Source of the DNA: Limibacter armeniacum | Lineage (GTDB): Bacteria > Bacteroidota > Bacteroidia > Cytophagales > Flammeovirgaceae | NCBI RefSeq assembly: GCF_036880985.1 | Contig: NZ_JBAJNO010000008.1 | Span: forward strand, 2,729,500 to 2,793,499 | Reading direction: 5' to 3' | DNA length: 64,000 nt | Shown here: in pieces, positions 1 through 10,033 of the stretch | How positions within the stretch are numbered: position 1 is the stretch's first letter | Layout of the letters: every line of letters starts with the position of its first letter | The notes under the pieces: generated by a model | What the model was told of the DNA's origin: nothing | The model's database searches: none | Seen by the model: the letters and a program-made list of their open reading frames with translations, nothing else | Translations under genes and position numbers: made by a program

Positions 1-1249
<1,249 letters not shown>

Positions 1250-1275
1250 TCCAAGTCGGTACATTAACATACCTC

Positions 1276-1316
1276 AAAAGCCTTTTGCCCAATATATGGT
1301 GCAAAAGGCTTTTTTT
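1276..1316 (+). terminator. Rho-independent terminator of gap
   Basis: Perfect 13-bp stem, AAAAGCCTTTTGC at 1276-1288 pairing with 1301-1313, followed by a run of T. Confidence 0.9.
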
Positions 1317-1347
1317 GTATCTCATCATCCTTAACCAAAAGTAGCTT

Positions 1348-2169
1348 ATGAAAAAGTCAGTATTTGTAATCATTGGGGCTTTAATCGTATTAGGCTGTGG
1401 AAGCAATCAATCCAACCCTCATGAAGCACAAGATTCTGCACCTGAGGCAGCTCAGGAAGCTGTCAAAGAAGTACAGACTCCCGCACTGATTGAGCACCTT
1501 GAGACTGCTCATAACCGTAGTGATTTTTATAAGCAACCAGCCATTTCCTTTGACCTAACGCTCTATTTTGGTGATAAGAAAAGGCTTGAAGGAAAGGTAA
1601 AAATGCTTACCAATTCTACCAAAATAAGAATTGACAAGACTGACAGTACTTCATTGGTTTATGATGGGGACAAAGTTTACATCACTCCAGCTTCAGCGAA
1701 ATATGACGGCGCCCGATTTGATATATTCACATGGGCGTACTTCTTCGCAGCTCCATTCAAGTTTAGCGACCCGGGTACCCATTGGGAAATGCTCGAAAAT
1801 GAGGAATTAAATGAGAAAGCATATTCGGTTGGCTTGCTTACTTTTGGTGACAATGTAGGAGACACTCCTGATGACTGGTATCGGGTCTATATTGACACAG
1901 CCGACAATACGCTATTCGGCATGGCCTATATCGTGACCTACGGCAAAGATGAAACGAAAGCCAATGAAGATCCGCATGCGATCACATATGAGAATTATGA
2001 AAGTGTTGATGGAGTGCCAATTGCCCAAAAATGGAAATTTTGGGAATGGAGAGAAGGCAAAGGGATAACTAAACAACTTGGCGAGGCAGACATAAAAAAT
2101 GTACAATTCTTTACCCCTTCTGACAGCACTTTCAAAGCAGCAGATGACAAAGCATTGGTGACAATGTAA
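1348..2169 (+). CDS. DUF6503-like secreted lipoprotein
   Basis: 273-residue protein with a lipoprotein signal peptide: a hydrophobic segment to about residue 16, then the lipobox VLGC with Cys17. A low-complexity Ala/Glu linker follows (about residues 25-45). The remainder is a beta-rich soluble domain containing the stretches DIFTWAYFFAAPFKF and DPGTHWE, which I recall from the Bacteroidota DUF6503 family. The protein is expected to be anchored in the envelope. No enzymatic motif is visible and the function is unknown. It lies downstream of gap but behind a terminator, so it is probably transcribed separately. Confidence 0.7.
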   Translation: MKKSVFVIIGALIVLGCGSNQSNPHEAQDSAPEAAQEAVKEVQTPALIEHLETAHNRSDFYKQPAISFDLTLYFGDKKRLEGKVKMLTNSTKIRIDKTDSTSLVYDGDKVYITPASAKYDGARFDIFTWAYFFAAPFKFSDPGTHWEMLENEELNEKAYSVGLLTFGDNVGDTPDDWYRVYIDTADNTLFGMAYIVTYGKDETKANEDPHAITYENYESVDGVPIAQKWKFWEWREGKGITKQLGEADIKNVQFFTPSDSTFKAADDKALVTM

Positions 2170-2314
2170 CGTCAATGTTAACCTTCATTTAGAAATAGCT
2201 TCTATTTGCCTCCATATTTTTAAAAATATCTGTTAAAGAATTGTAATATTTGAACACTTAACCTATATAAAGCGTATATAGAGTAGAATTAATTTTCAAT
2301 TAACAAATAGCTAT

Positions 2315-2530
2315 ATGAAAGAAGCAACCACCATACTGATCTTATCGATTATAACAACGCTACTATCGCTTCTATCTAATGTAATGTTACCTTCTGTGCT
2401 TGGAGCAGGATTGGTTGCAGGACTTATAGCAGGAGGAATTATTGTTGTTGAAGAGATGAATAAAAGAAAACCTGCACTTCAGCCTGTTCCTGTCAAAAAC
2501 AATAAGCAGAAAGGTCCTGAAAGACAATAA
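2315..2530 (+). CDS. Small membrane protein, unknown function
   Basis: 71 residues: a very hydrophobic N-terminal two thirds (about residues 5-46, one or two transmembrane helices, the second Gly/Ala rich) and a short basic, proline-containing tail (about 50-71). No family recognised. It has its own downstream terminator, 33 bases after the stop, which supports it being a real gene. It is short, so coding status rests on the membrane-protein composition and the clean terminator. Confidence 0.6.
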   Translation: MKEATTILILSIITTLLSLLSNVMLPSVLGAGLVAGLIAGGIIVVEEMNKRKPALQPVPVKNNKQKGPERQ

Positions 2531-2562
2531 GATTTAATACAAACACGCATATAAATAAACAG

Positions 2563-2592
2563 AAGCCATGACTCGATTCATGGCTTTTTTTA
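2563..2592 (+). terminator. Terminator after the small membrane protein
   Basis: Nine-bp stem, AAGCCATGA at 2563-2571 pairing with 2578-2586, six-base loop, then a T run. Confidence 0.85.
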
Positions 2593-2769
2593 TTTCTTGT
2601 TATAAAGCCCAAAAAAGGATATATACTATTTTGGGTTTACCACATGTCGACAACATTATACTCCCGCAATGATATAAGGATATGCATTTATTAAGCTTTG
2701 TCAGCATATTTATCTCAAAATCTGACAAAGATTACCATCTTATGAATTTTATTAATCGTCTTGGTTTAA

Positions 2770-2777
2770 TACATTTG
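2770..2777 (+). promoter_or_regulatory. Candidate -7 promoter box for mdh
   Basis: TACATTTG matches the Bacteroidota -7 consensus TAnnTTTG, 48 bases upstream of the malate dehydrogenase start codon. The matching -33 TTTG is not clear. This is inference from consensus only. Confidence 0.4.
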
Positions 2778-2824
2778 TTACAGCCAAAAGGGCAATAATT
2801 CATTTAGTTTAAAAATTAAGATTC

Positions 2825-3751
2825 ATGAAAGTAACAGTTGTAGGAGCAGGCGCAGTAGGTGCAAGCTGTGCTGAGTACATCGCGATCAAAGATTTCGCAG
2901 ACGAAATCGTACTGGTTGATATCAAAGAAGGTTTCGCTGAAGGTAAAGCGATGGACCTGATGCAAACAGCTTCACTGAACGGCTTTGACTCTACTATTAC
3001 AGGTACAACAGGTGATTACGCTAAAACAGCAGGCAGTGATGTGGCTGTTATCACTTCAGGTATCCCTCGTAAACCTGGCATGACTCGTGAAGAGTTGATC
3101 GGTATCAATGCAGGTATCGTAAAAGAAGTATCAGAAAACCTGATCAAACACTCTCCTGATGTAATTATCATTGTTGTTTCCAACCCTATGGACACAATGA
3201 CTTACCTTGCAGCAAAATCTACAGGTCTTCCTAAAAACCGTATCATCGGTATGGGTGGTGCTCTTGACAGCGCTCGTTTCAAGTACCGTTTGGCTGAAGC
3301 TATCGGCTGTCCTCAGTCTGATATCTCAGGTATGGTAATCGGTGGTCACAGTGACACTGGTATGGTACCTTTGATCGAGAAAGCGACACGCAACAGCGTT
3401 CCTGTAACAGAATTCCTTACTGCTGATCAGCAAGCTGAAGTAGTGGAAGCGACTAAAGTAGGTGGTGCTACACTGACAAAACTGTTGGGTACTTCTGCTT
3501 GGTATGCTCCAGGTGCTGCAGTATCTGAATTGGTAAGAGCAATTGCACTGGACTCTAAGAAAATGTTCCCTTGCTCGGCACTACTTGACGGTGAGTATGG
3601 ACTGTCTGACCTTTGTATCGGTGTGCCAGTAATCATTGGCAAGAACGGTATCGAAAAAATCGTAGAAATCGAGCTTTCTGACGCTGAGAAAGAAAAGCTT
3701 ACTGCTTCTGCGGAGGGTGTTCGCAAGACCAACGGAGACCTTAAACTGTAA
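2825..3751 (+). CDS. mdh: Malate dehydrogenase (paralogue 1)
   Basis: NAD-dependent malate dehydrogenase of the LDH-like group (TCA cycle, cytosol), 308 residues. The nucleotide-binding motif is GAGAVG (residues 7-12), with Asp32 at the end of strand 2, as for NAD enzymes. The substrate loop reads GIPRKPGMTREE; its arginine is typical of malate rather than lactate specificity. The catalytic-histidine loop reads GGHSDTGMVPL, differing from the usual GGHGDTMVPL (seen in the neighbouring paralogue) by a serine and one extra residue. Codon use is that of a highly expressed gene, so this is probably the main TCA-cycle enzyme. It is convergent with the second copy. Confidence 0.94.
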   Translation: MKVTVVGAGAVGASCAEYIAIKDFADEIVLVDIKEGFAEGKAMDLMQTASLNGFDSTITGTTGDYAKTAGSDVAVITSGIPRKPGMTREELIGINAGIVKEVSENLIKHSPDVIIIVVSNPMDTMTYLAAKSTGLPKNRIIGMGGALDSARFKYRLAEAIGCPQSDISGMVIGGHSDTGMVPLIEKATRNSVPVTEFLTADQQAEVVEATKVGGATLTKLLGTSAWYAPGAAVSELVRAIALDSKKMFPCSALLDGEYGLSDLCIGVPVIIGKNGIEKIVEIELSDAEKEKLTASAEGVRKTNGDLKL

Positions 3752-3775
3752 TACAACACTGCTAGAATATTAAGT

Positions 3776-3814
3776 AAAAAGCCATTCCATGTTCAACTTG
3801 GAATGGCTTTTTCT
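3776..3814. terminator. Bidirectional terminator between the two malate dehydrogenases
   Basis: Perfect 14-bp stem, 3776-3789 with 3799-3812, T runs on both strands. It lies between the convergent stop codons. Confidence 0.9.
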
Positions 3815-3842
3815 TTATCTAAATCAGCATCTGAGTTGCCTA

Positions 3843-4772
3843 TTAAGACATTTTCTCCAATACCTGCATCAGTTCAAGTACGTGTGTATAAGAATCCTCC
3901 AGCAACGCTTTCTCTTCGTCGTTAAGCTCTAATTCAATTATCTGCTCAACGCCATTCTTACCTAAAATTACCGGAACACCAAAACAGCAGTTTTCAATTC
4001 CGTACTCCCCTTCAAGACAAACTGACACAGGGAAAACACGATGTTGATCCTTTACAATGGCTTCTACCATTTGTGCAGCAGCAGCTCCAGGAGCATACCA
4101 AGCTGAGGTCCCCATCAACTTGACCATCTCTCCCCCACTGAACTTAGTTCTCTCTACGATATGTTCCAAAGTCTCTCTATCAATCAGCTCTGTCACAGGG
4201 ATGCCACTGATAGTTGTATACCTTGGAAGAGGAACCATTGTGTCTCCATGACCTCCCATCAATACAGCTGAGATTTCTTTTGGAGAAATATCCAATGCTT
4301 CTGCTAAAAATGCACGGTAACGGGCCGTAAAAAGAGTCCCTGCCATACCGATCACTTTTGTCCTTGGAAGTCCTGATGACAGCAAAGCCTGATAGGTCAT
4401 CACATCCAATGGATTGGTCACGACAATGATAATGGCTTCAGGTGAATACTTGACTACTTTTTCAGTTACTACCTTTACGATATTGGTGTTGGTACTGATC
4501 AGGTCATCACGTGACATCCCAGGCTTTCGGGGAAACCCTGAAGTAATCACAACAACGTCTGAGTTCGCAGTCTTGGAATAATCATTGGTTACCCCTACAA
4601 CTTTGGTGTCATAAGGGTACACTGATGCTTTCTGCCAAATATCAAGGGCTTTTCCTTCAGCATATCCCTGCTTTACATCAAGCAGCACTACTTCATTTAC
4701 AATTTCTCTGTACGCTAGTACATCAGCACATGTAGTACCCACATTGCCAGCTCCTACAATGGTGACCTTCAT
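3843..4772 (-). CDS. mdh: Malate dehydrogenase (paralogue 2)
   Basis: Second LDH/MDH-family protein, 309 residues, clearly homologous to the copy on the other side of the shared terminator. It has GAGNVG at the N terminus, the malate-type loop GFPRKPGMSRDD, and a canonical catalytic loop GGHGDTMVPLPRY. It keeps the family features that the first copy has altered, yet its codon use is ordinary, suggesting lower expression. It may be a differently regulated malate dehydrogenase or act on a related 2-hydroxyacid. Sequence alone does not settle this, although the arginine in the loop argues against lactate. Confidence 0.88.
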   Translation of the reverse strand: MKVTIVGAGNVGTTCADVLAYREIVNEVVLLDVKQGYAEGKALDIWQKASVYPYDTKVVGVTNDYSKTANSDVVVITSGFPRKPGMSRDDLISTNTNIVKVVTEKVVKYSPEAIIIVVTNPLDVMTYQALLSSGLPRTKVIGMAGTLFTARYRAFLAEALDISPKEISAVLMGGHGDTMVPLPRYTTISGIPVTELIDRETLEHIVERTKFSGGEMVKLMGTSAWYAPGAAAAQMVEAIVKDQHRVFPVSVCLEGEYGIENCCFGVPVILGKNGVEQIIELELNDEEKALLEDSYTHVLELMQVLEKMS

Positions 4773-4970
4773 GGAAAGTTCGTATGTTAAGTTTAATATT
4801 TCAACGTTATCAAACGAAGATAGAAAACAGCTTTGTTTTTAAAAAAACTTCTAACAGTAATTAGAGTTTCTATACCATTAAAATTTAAATCATTTTCTAT
4901 CTGCATACTATTCTAACAACTCTTAAGGAAAGAGTGTTAACTGGAATTCGTTCCAACAATTGTATTTTTA

Positions 4971-4978
4971 TATCTTTG
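4971..4978 (+). promoter_or_regulatory. Candidate -7 promoter box for murF
   Basis: TATCTTTG matches TAnnTTTG, 65 bases upstream of the murF start codon. No convincing -33 box is seen. Confidence 0.4.
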
Positions 4979-5043
4979 GCAACTGATGGGATGCTTAAAA
5001 CCTATGTAAATCCCTTCTGTCAAGCAAATGATCGATCAATGAT

Positions 5044-6324
5044 ATGGAAATAGAAAAATTATATCAGCTATACTTAAAGCACCCCAATATTTCTACCGAC
5101 ACAAGAAAAATTGAAGAAGGCATGCTGTTTTTTGCCTTGAAAGGTGGCAACTTCAACGGAAATAAATTTGCTTTACAAGCGCTTGAAAAAGGAGCTGCCT
5201 ATGCCATCATTGATGAAGAAGCTTATGCCACAGACAAGCGTATGATCCTCGTCGAAGATGTGCTTACTACGCTTCAGCAATTGGCTCACCATCACCGTAC
5301 TCAATTTGACATTCCATTTATTGCTGTAACTGGATCTAACGGTAAAACAACCACCAAAGAGTTACTCCACAGAGTACTGGCCAAAAAGTACAGGACACAT
5401 GCTACCAAGGGGAATTTCAACAATCATATTGGTGTACCTCTTACCTTACTGGAAATGCCTCTTGATACTGAAATGGCGCTGGTTGAGATGGGAGACAACC
5501 ATGTTGGTGAAGTAACTGAACTTTGTAAAATAGCTGAGCCGACACACGGCTTCATCACCAATATAGGAAAGGATCACATAGAAGGGTTTGGGAGCTTTGA
5601 AGCCAATGTAAGAGCCAAGAGCGAAATCTTTGATTACCTTATCAAGAACGATGGAATTGTCTTTGTCAACTCTCAGGATCGTATCATTGCCAATATGGCA
5701 AAGCGTTTCAAAGCACCTGTCTGGTATGGTGGTGAATATGATTTTGCCAACCTTGAGCTGCTTGGTGCCAGCCCGTTTATTCGATATAAAGACAGACAGG
5801 ACAGAGAAGTGCAAACCAAGACAATTGGCTCGTACAATTTCCAGAATATGCTGACGGCATTCTGTATAGGTAAATATTTTGAAGTTCCAGTTGAAGAAAT
5901 ACACGATGCCATTGCCAATTATGCGGCTGACAATAACCGTTCGCAGCTAATTGAAAAAGGCACGAACCTTATTATTCTGGATGCATACAATGCCAACCCT
6001 TCTTCTGTTGAGGTCGCTATGGAAAACCTTGAGCAGTTCGATACAGAAAAGCAGAAAGTGGTAATATTGGGCGACATGCGTGAATTGGGAGATATCAGTC
6101 AGGACGAGCACCATAAGATGGTTGAAATGGCTGAATCGAAAAACTTTGTACTTTCTTTCTTCGTAGGCGAAGAATTTTTCAAACAAAAAGACAATCCTGG
6201 AGCTTTCTATAAGGAGAAAGAGGAACTACATAAGCACTTACAGGACAATCCAATTCAAAATGCACTGATCCTTGTCAAAGGCTCAAGAGGAATTGGTTTG
6301 GAAACTGTTCTGGAACTTTTATAA
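5044..6324 (+). CDS. murF: UDP-N-acetylmuramoyl-tripeptide--D-alanyl-D-alanine ligase
   Basis: Cytoplasmic Mur ligase that adds D-Ala-D-Ala to the UDP-MurNAc tripeptide, the last soluble step of the peptidoglycan precursor pathway. 426 residues, normal for MurF. The N-terminal substrate domain has the STDTRKIEEGMLFFALKG block. The ATP-binding P-loop GSNGKTTTKE starts at Gly97. The central domain has ALVEMGDNHVGE and the C-terminal domain DAYNANPSS, followed by ILGDMRELG, a strong MurF signature. The gene is not in a mur/dcw cluster here. The M42 peptidase follows 63 bases later and may be co-transcribed. Confidence 0.96.
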   Translation: MEIEKLYQLYLKHPNISTDTRKIEEGMLFFALKGGNFNGNKFALQALEKGAAYAIIDEEAYATDKRMILVEDVLTTLQQLAHHHRTQFDIPFIAVTGSNGKTTTKELLHRVLAKKYRTHATKGNFNNHIGVPLTLLEMPLDTEMALVEMGDNHVGEVTELCKIAEPTHGFITNIGKDHIEGFGSFEANVRAKSEIFDYLIKNDGIVFVNSQDRIIANMAKRFKAPVWYGGEYDFANLELLGASPFIRYKDRQDREVQTKTIGSYNFQNMLTAFCIGKYFEVPVEEIHDAIANYAADNNRSQLIEKGTNLIILDAYNANPSSVEVAMENLEQFDTEKQKVVILGDMRELGDISQDEHHKMVEMAESKNFVLSFFVGEEFFKQKDNPGAFYKEKEELHKHLQDNPIQNALILVKGSRGIGLETVLELL

Positions 6325-6387
6325 ATGCAATTAACTACTAGAAAGGGATTGCACAATTATCATACATCAACAAGACAGAATTGAAAT

Positions 6388-7455
6388 ATGGACCAACAAA
6401 GCAAAACATTTCTGACTAAATACCTTAATAATGCTTCACCTACTGGATTTGAAGCAGAAGGCCAAAAAATATGGCTGGATTACCTGAAACCTTATATCGA
6501 TGAGCACTATGTAGATGTTTACGGCACAGCGGTTGGTGTTATCAACCCTGATGCTCCATATAAAGTAGTAATCGAAGCTCACGCTGATGAAATCTCGTGG
6601 TTTGTAAACTACATCTCACCTGAAGGCTACATATATGTTGTAAGAAATGGTGGCTCTGACCATCAGATTGCTCCTTCAAAAAGGGTGAATATCCACACCA
6701 AAAACGGTATTGTTAAAGGTGTCTTCGGTTGGCCTGCCATCCACGTACGTAAGGAAAAGGAAGACAACCCAAGCATGGACAATATCTTTATCGACATCGG
6801 GGCTGAGTCAAAAGATGAAGTATTGGAAATGGGTGTACACGTTGGCTGTGTAATCACTTATGAGGATGAAGTTGCTGAACTGAATGGCAAGTTTATCAGT
6901 GGTCGTGCCCTTGACAACCGAATTGGTGGCTTTATGATCGCAGAAGTAGCCAGAAGGCTGTATGAGAATGATATAAAACTGCCATTTGGACTGTATATCG
7001 TAAATGCTGTACAGGAAGAAATTGGTCTGAAAGGTGCAGAAATGATCGCCAACAGAATCAAGCCAAATGTAGCGATTGTCACTGACGTATGCCATGACAC
7101 CACTTCACCGATGTACAACAAGCAGAAGCAAGGTGAAAGCAAATGTGGTAAAGGTCCAGTTTTGACTTATGGCCCTGCTGTACAGAACAATTTGCTGAAT
7201 ATGATCATTGACACTGCTGAGGAAAAAGGCATCGAGTTCCAAAGACTTGCGGCTTCACGTATTACTGGAACGGATACAGATGCTTTTGCCTATTCAGGTG
7301 AAGGGGTTGCATCAGCATTGATTTCCCTGCCGCTGAAATACATGCACACAACTGTTGAGACAGCTCACAAGGAGGACATTGAAGATACGATCAAGCTTAT
7401 GTACGAATTTTTGGTACAGCTTGAAAACGGACACGATTTCCGTTATATCAAATAA
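6388..7455 (+). CDS. M42 family metallopeptidase (glutamyl aminopeptidase-like)
   Basis: Dinuclear-metal aminopeptidase of the M42 (FrvX/YsdC/PepA) family, 355 residues, cytosolic with no signal peptide. Metal and catalytic elements are visible in order: EAHADEI (first histidine and the Asp two residues on), GRALDNRIG (bridging Asp), VQEEIG (catalytic Glu pair), VTDVCHD (Asp) and MHTTVE (final His). The first motif has Ala where many members have Met (HMDE), a common variant. The probable role is trimming N-terminal residues from peptides. It follows murF with a short gap and ends at a very strong bidirectional terminator. Confidence 0.9.
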   Translation: MDQQSKTFLTKYLNNASPTGFEAEGQKIWLDYLKPYIDEHYVDVYGTAVGVINPDAPYKVVIEAHADEISWFVNYISPEGYIYVVRNGGSDHQIAPSKRVNIHTKNGIVKGVFGWPAIHVRKEKEDNPSMDNIFIDIGAESKDEVLEMGVHVGCVITYEDEVAELNGKFISGRALDNRIGGFMIAEVARRLYENDIKLPFGLYIVNAVQEEIGLKGAEMIANRIKPNVAIVTDVCHDTTSPMYNKQKQGESKCGKGPVLTYGPAVQNNLLNMIIDTAEEKGIEFQRLAASRITGTDTDAFAYSGEGVASALISLPLKYMHTTVETAHKEDIEDTIKLMYEFLVQLENGHDFRYIK

Positions 7456-7463
7456 TAACTATT

Positions 7464-7508
7464 AAAACAAAAAAGGATCTGGTATCGTACCAGATCCTTT
7501 TTTGTTTT
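7464..7508. terminator. Bidirectional terminator, 21-bp perfect stem
   Basis: 7464-7484 pairs perfectly with 7488-7508 around a three-base loop TCG. A/T tracts are built into the stem, so it works for the convergent genes on either side. Confidence 0.92.
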
Positions 7509-7524
7509 AATGCCTAGCGTCAGA

Positions 7525-7947
7525 TTACTTCTTTGCTTCCTTATTGGTTTCGTTTGGAATCATGATTTCCAAACCTTCCCCAACAATTACATTCAGCCTG
7601 TTTACTTTTCCTTTTTCAAGTCTAGTAGTTTCAAGACCACTCTCTGATTCCAGTTTTCCTTTCTTTGCCTTGATGTAGTATTTTTTCTCAGCCAATCCAC
7701 CACCAAACCATGATGCATGTCCGTGGCTATTGGTTTTCTTGATTTCTACAGCAGGGTTTGCCATTGCATCTGCATCATCCTCATTATCAAACAGAGATAC
7801 TTCCGCATCACGTACAGGATTACCTTTTGAATCAATTACAGTAACTTTCAGGACAATAAGTCCTCCAACTGCATCAACATTGGTTGCACTTGTCAACGTA
7901 AGAAGCATTCCTACAAATGCAAGAGCCAAAAAGATTTTCTTCTTCAT
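7525..7947 (-). CDS. Secreted protein with a carboxypeptidase-regulatory-like domain
   Basis: 140 residues. A signal peptide (MKKKIFLALAFVGMLLTLTSA, about residues 1-21) is followed by a single beta-sandwich domain: LKVTVIDSKGNPVRDAEVSLFD, then NSHGHASWFGG, then KYYIKAKKGKLESES. This is the layout of transthyretin-like CarboxypepD_reg domains common in Bacteroidota exported proteins. A charged tail ends in lysines. No enzyme motif is present. It is a single-gene unit ending at the shared terminator. Function unknown; a structural or binding role in the envelope is likely. Confidence 0.65.
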   Translation of the reverse strand: MKKKIFLALAFVGMLLTLTSATNVDAVGGLIVLKVTVIDSKGNPVRDAEVSLFDNEDDADAMANPAVEIKKTNSHGHASWFGGGLAEKKYYIKAKKGKLESESGLETTRLEKGKVNRLNVIVGEGLEIMIPNETNKEAKK

Positions 7948-8464
7948 AATATTCAGCTGATTATTTGAAAAAAATGATAGATATAAGATTGTATTTGCTT
8001 AAATCAATGCTATAAACTTCTTGATATTCCACAAAAATCAAGCCCATTAACTTGACAAAGTTAAACATAAAAGCTGAGTACAGTATTGAGGTACTTCAAT
8101 ATTTTCATTAACAAATATGAATTTTCCAAGTTAGCATAATCCTAGACCTCTTATACCCAACGCATTTTTATGAATTAATACATCTACTGATCAAGTATAT
8201 TTCATGATTACATTGAACTATATCAATAAATAACTGATTACTAACCTACTCCATAACACTTTACATACTTTAATTGAAAAAAAATCACGACATTGAGTCA
8301 TAACTAATTGAAAAGCGTATAACAGAGATAAGTAAATTTACTTCTCCCTATTAAAAATATCGCCTACACAAAGGTGACCAGCGATGAATAACTAACACAG
8401 GAACGGGAAACCGTTTTACAAAGTAGATTTTATTGACTCAAGACCTTATTATCTTAATTGTCAG
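7948..8464. other. AT-rich intergenic region, no gene seen
   Basis: About 520 bases with frequent stops in all frames. The right end approaches the terminator of the leftward methyltransferase operon. The left end must hold the promoter of the small secreted protein. I see no tRNA fold, repeat or conserved motif. Confidence 0.5.
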
Positions 8465-8503
8465 AAAAAGCGAAAGGGTGTCCATACAAAATGTGACACC
8501 CTT
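8465..8503 (-). terminator. Terminator of the porD-methyltransferase operon
   Basis: Nine-bp stem AAGGGTGTC (8474-8482) with 8495-8503. Read on the minus strand it is followed by a T-rich tract. Confidence 0.8.
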
Positions 8504-8508
8504 CTTTT

Positions 8509-9153
8509 TTATAGTTTTTTGAGGCTCTTCCCAAATATCATCCCAGCAAAATAAGTACGTAGTACTTCATGCTTGTATTCATGTTGATCAAAGAGGTTTT
8601 CAAATGATGGCAACCTTGTGATATGAAGGTTACTTGTAATCTTGAAGAAGAACAACATGAGCTGAAGTAGTACCCATTGCCAGATAAAATGAACTCCCTT
8701 TCTTAACTGAAAGTCCGCCAACAGCCACTTCCCTCCTTTTTTCAATGCTCCACCTAACTTCTGTATGGCATCAGATTGTTCACTTTCCTGCAAAACATCC
8801 AAGAAAAAGAAGGTGATAACGGCATCATATATACTTTGCTCTTTTACAATTTGGTGAGTAGCTACAACAAACTGGACTTGGCTATGTAACTCCAGATCCA
8901 ATTTTGCTTTGGCTTGGGCTACCATCTTTGGAGAAGCTTCAACATAGGTAACTTGAATCGCTGGATATCTATCAAAAATCTCAGGAAGAATCCAACCAGT
9001 CCCTCCTCCTACGATCAGCACCTTGTCATTCGCTCTTAACTCTGAAAGTAAGTCCAATTGGACATTGACAATGTGTTTACCAAAAACGATCCTTGCCAAC
9101 CTGTCATAGTATGGAGCCAAAAAATCAAAGCTTGTTTTACTTGATTGATTCAT
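8509..9153 (-). CDS. Class I SAM-dependent methyltransferase
   Basis: 214 residues. The SAM-binding motif I reads VLIVGGGTGWILPE (about residues 45-58), the acidic end of strand 2 is VTYVEASPKM, and motif II/III lie around YDAVITFFFLDVL and GGKWLLADFQ. A hydrophobic stretch near residues 155-172 (WQWVLLQLMLFFF) suggests membrane association. It is the last gene of a leftward operon, 10 bases after the UbiA-like membrane protein. The substrate is unknown. A lipid or quinone substrate would fit the membrane partner, but that is inference. Confidence 0.78.
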   Translation of the reverse strand: MNQSSKTSFDFLAPYYDRLARIVFGKHIVNVQLDLLSELRANDKVLIVGGGTGWILPEIFDRYPAIQVTYVEASPKMVAQAKAKLDLELHSQVQFVVATHQIVKEQSIYDAVITFFFLDVLQESEQSDAIQKLGGALKKGGKWLLADFQLRKGVHFIWQWVLLQLMLFFFKITSNLHITRLPSFENLFDQHEYKHEVLRTYFAGMIFGKSLKKL

Positions 9154-9163
9154 AAAAAACTAC

Positions 9164-10006
9164 TTAGAAAAGGCCAATTATGGGAAACAGAAAGACTGCA
9201 TCTCCCAAAATTCGGTAGTATTGTCTCCGTTCAAGCTGCTTTCTGAATATCAATACAGCCAATAACCCTAATGTCATCAGTAGAATTACCCATTGAGAAG
9301 CTACAAACAGAGGTGCATTTGACAACCAGTAAAAAACACCTACAGACATACAGGTAAACAGGAGTACAAACAGAAGGGTAATCATCCAATAAATTTTTGA
9401 CTTTCCTACCGCACTGACGGCACTTCTCTGTTGATCTTGTGCATCTGAAGAGGCATCATATAAAGAAAACTCCAACAAATTGATATAGGCAAGCAGCAAA
9501 TACTCTGTCAACAATAGCCACAGACCTGTATCAGAAAAATCATGAGCCAGACTAAATGGCCCCAAAAAAATCCCTAAAGTATAAATGGTGGCTATGGAGA
9601 CTTCCTTGAACATTAAAAGATTACCTCCGGTAAGCTTCAACACCAAGAAATATAAGCCTACAACTATAGTAAGTGTCAAACCGTACTGAATTGTTACAAC
9701 CGGAAGGAAATACACACCAACAGCACCAATAATCCCTACAACCGCAACAGCCCATGTTAGCTTTTTGGAATGCTCCTGATGAAACCTGTGTCTCAACGTA
9801 TGTGCCTTATGCTGTATTGATTTGGCATCCAGCAAATGGTCTGTTGTATAGATCACCCAAACAGCCGCTCCCAAAGTAATCAGGACACTTAGTGGCAAAG
9901 TAACATTCAGGTACTGTGCAATGAAAAGTGTACTTGCCAAAGCGCCTGCCACCACATCAAGACTCAGTACCTGCACCAATCTATATAACTCTCCGATCTT
10001 CGCCAC
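9164..10006 (-). CDS. Polytopic membrane protein, UbiA prenyltransferase-like
   Basis: 280 residues with about eight or nine predicted transmembrane segments. Near the N terminus, between helices, lies the polar motif YTTDHLLDAKS followed by LRHRFHQEH. Spaced aspartates in a cytoplasmic loop resemble the first Asp-rich motif of UbiA-type prenyltransferases, and a second acidic loop (SLYDASSDAQDQQRS) comes about 125 residues later. This supports a divergent UbiA-like fold but not a specific reaction. It sits between porD and a methyltransferase in one operon. The alternative is an unrelated integral membrane protein. Confidence 0.5.
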   Translation of the reverse strand: MAKIGELYRLVQVLSLDVVAGALASTLFIAQYLNVTLPLSVLITLGAAVWVIYTTDHLLDAKSIQHKAHTLRHRFHQEHSKKLTWAVAVVGIIGAVGVYFLPVVTIQYGLTLTIVVGLYFLVLKLTGGNLLMFKEVSIATIYTLGIFLGPFSLAHDFSDTGLWLLLTEYLLLAYINLLEFSLYDASSDAQDQQRSAVSAVGKSKIYWMITLLFVLLFTCMSVGVFYWLSNAPLFVASQWVILLMTLGLLAVLIFRKQLERRQYYRILGDAVFLFPIIGLF

Positions 10007-10033
10007 TTCAATCCTATCTGAATACCTTATACC

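Noticed and set aside
5446-5904. 152-codon minus-strand frame within murF
   Set aside because: Antisense shadow of murF, overlapping other overlapping frames, with no domain.
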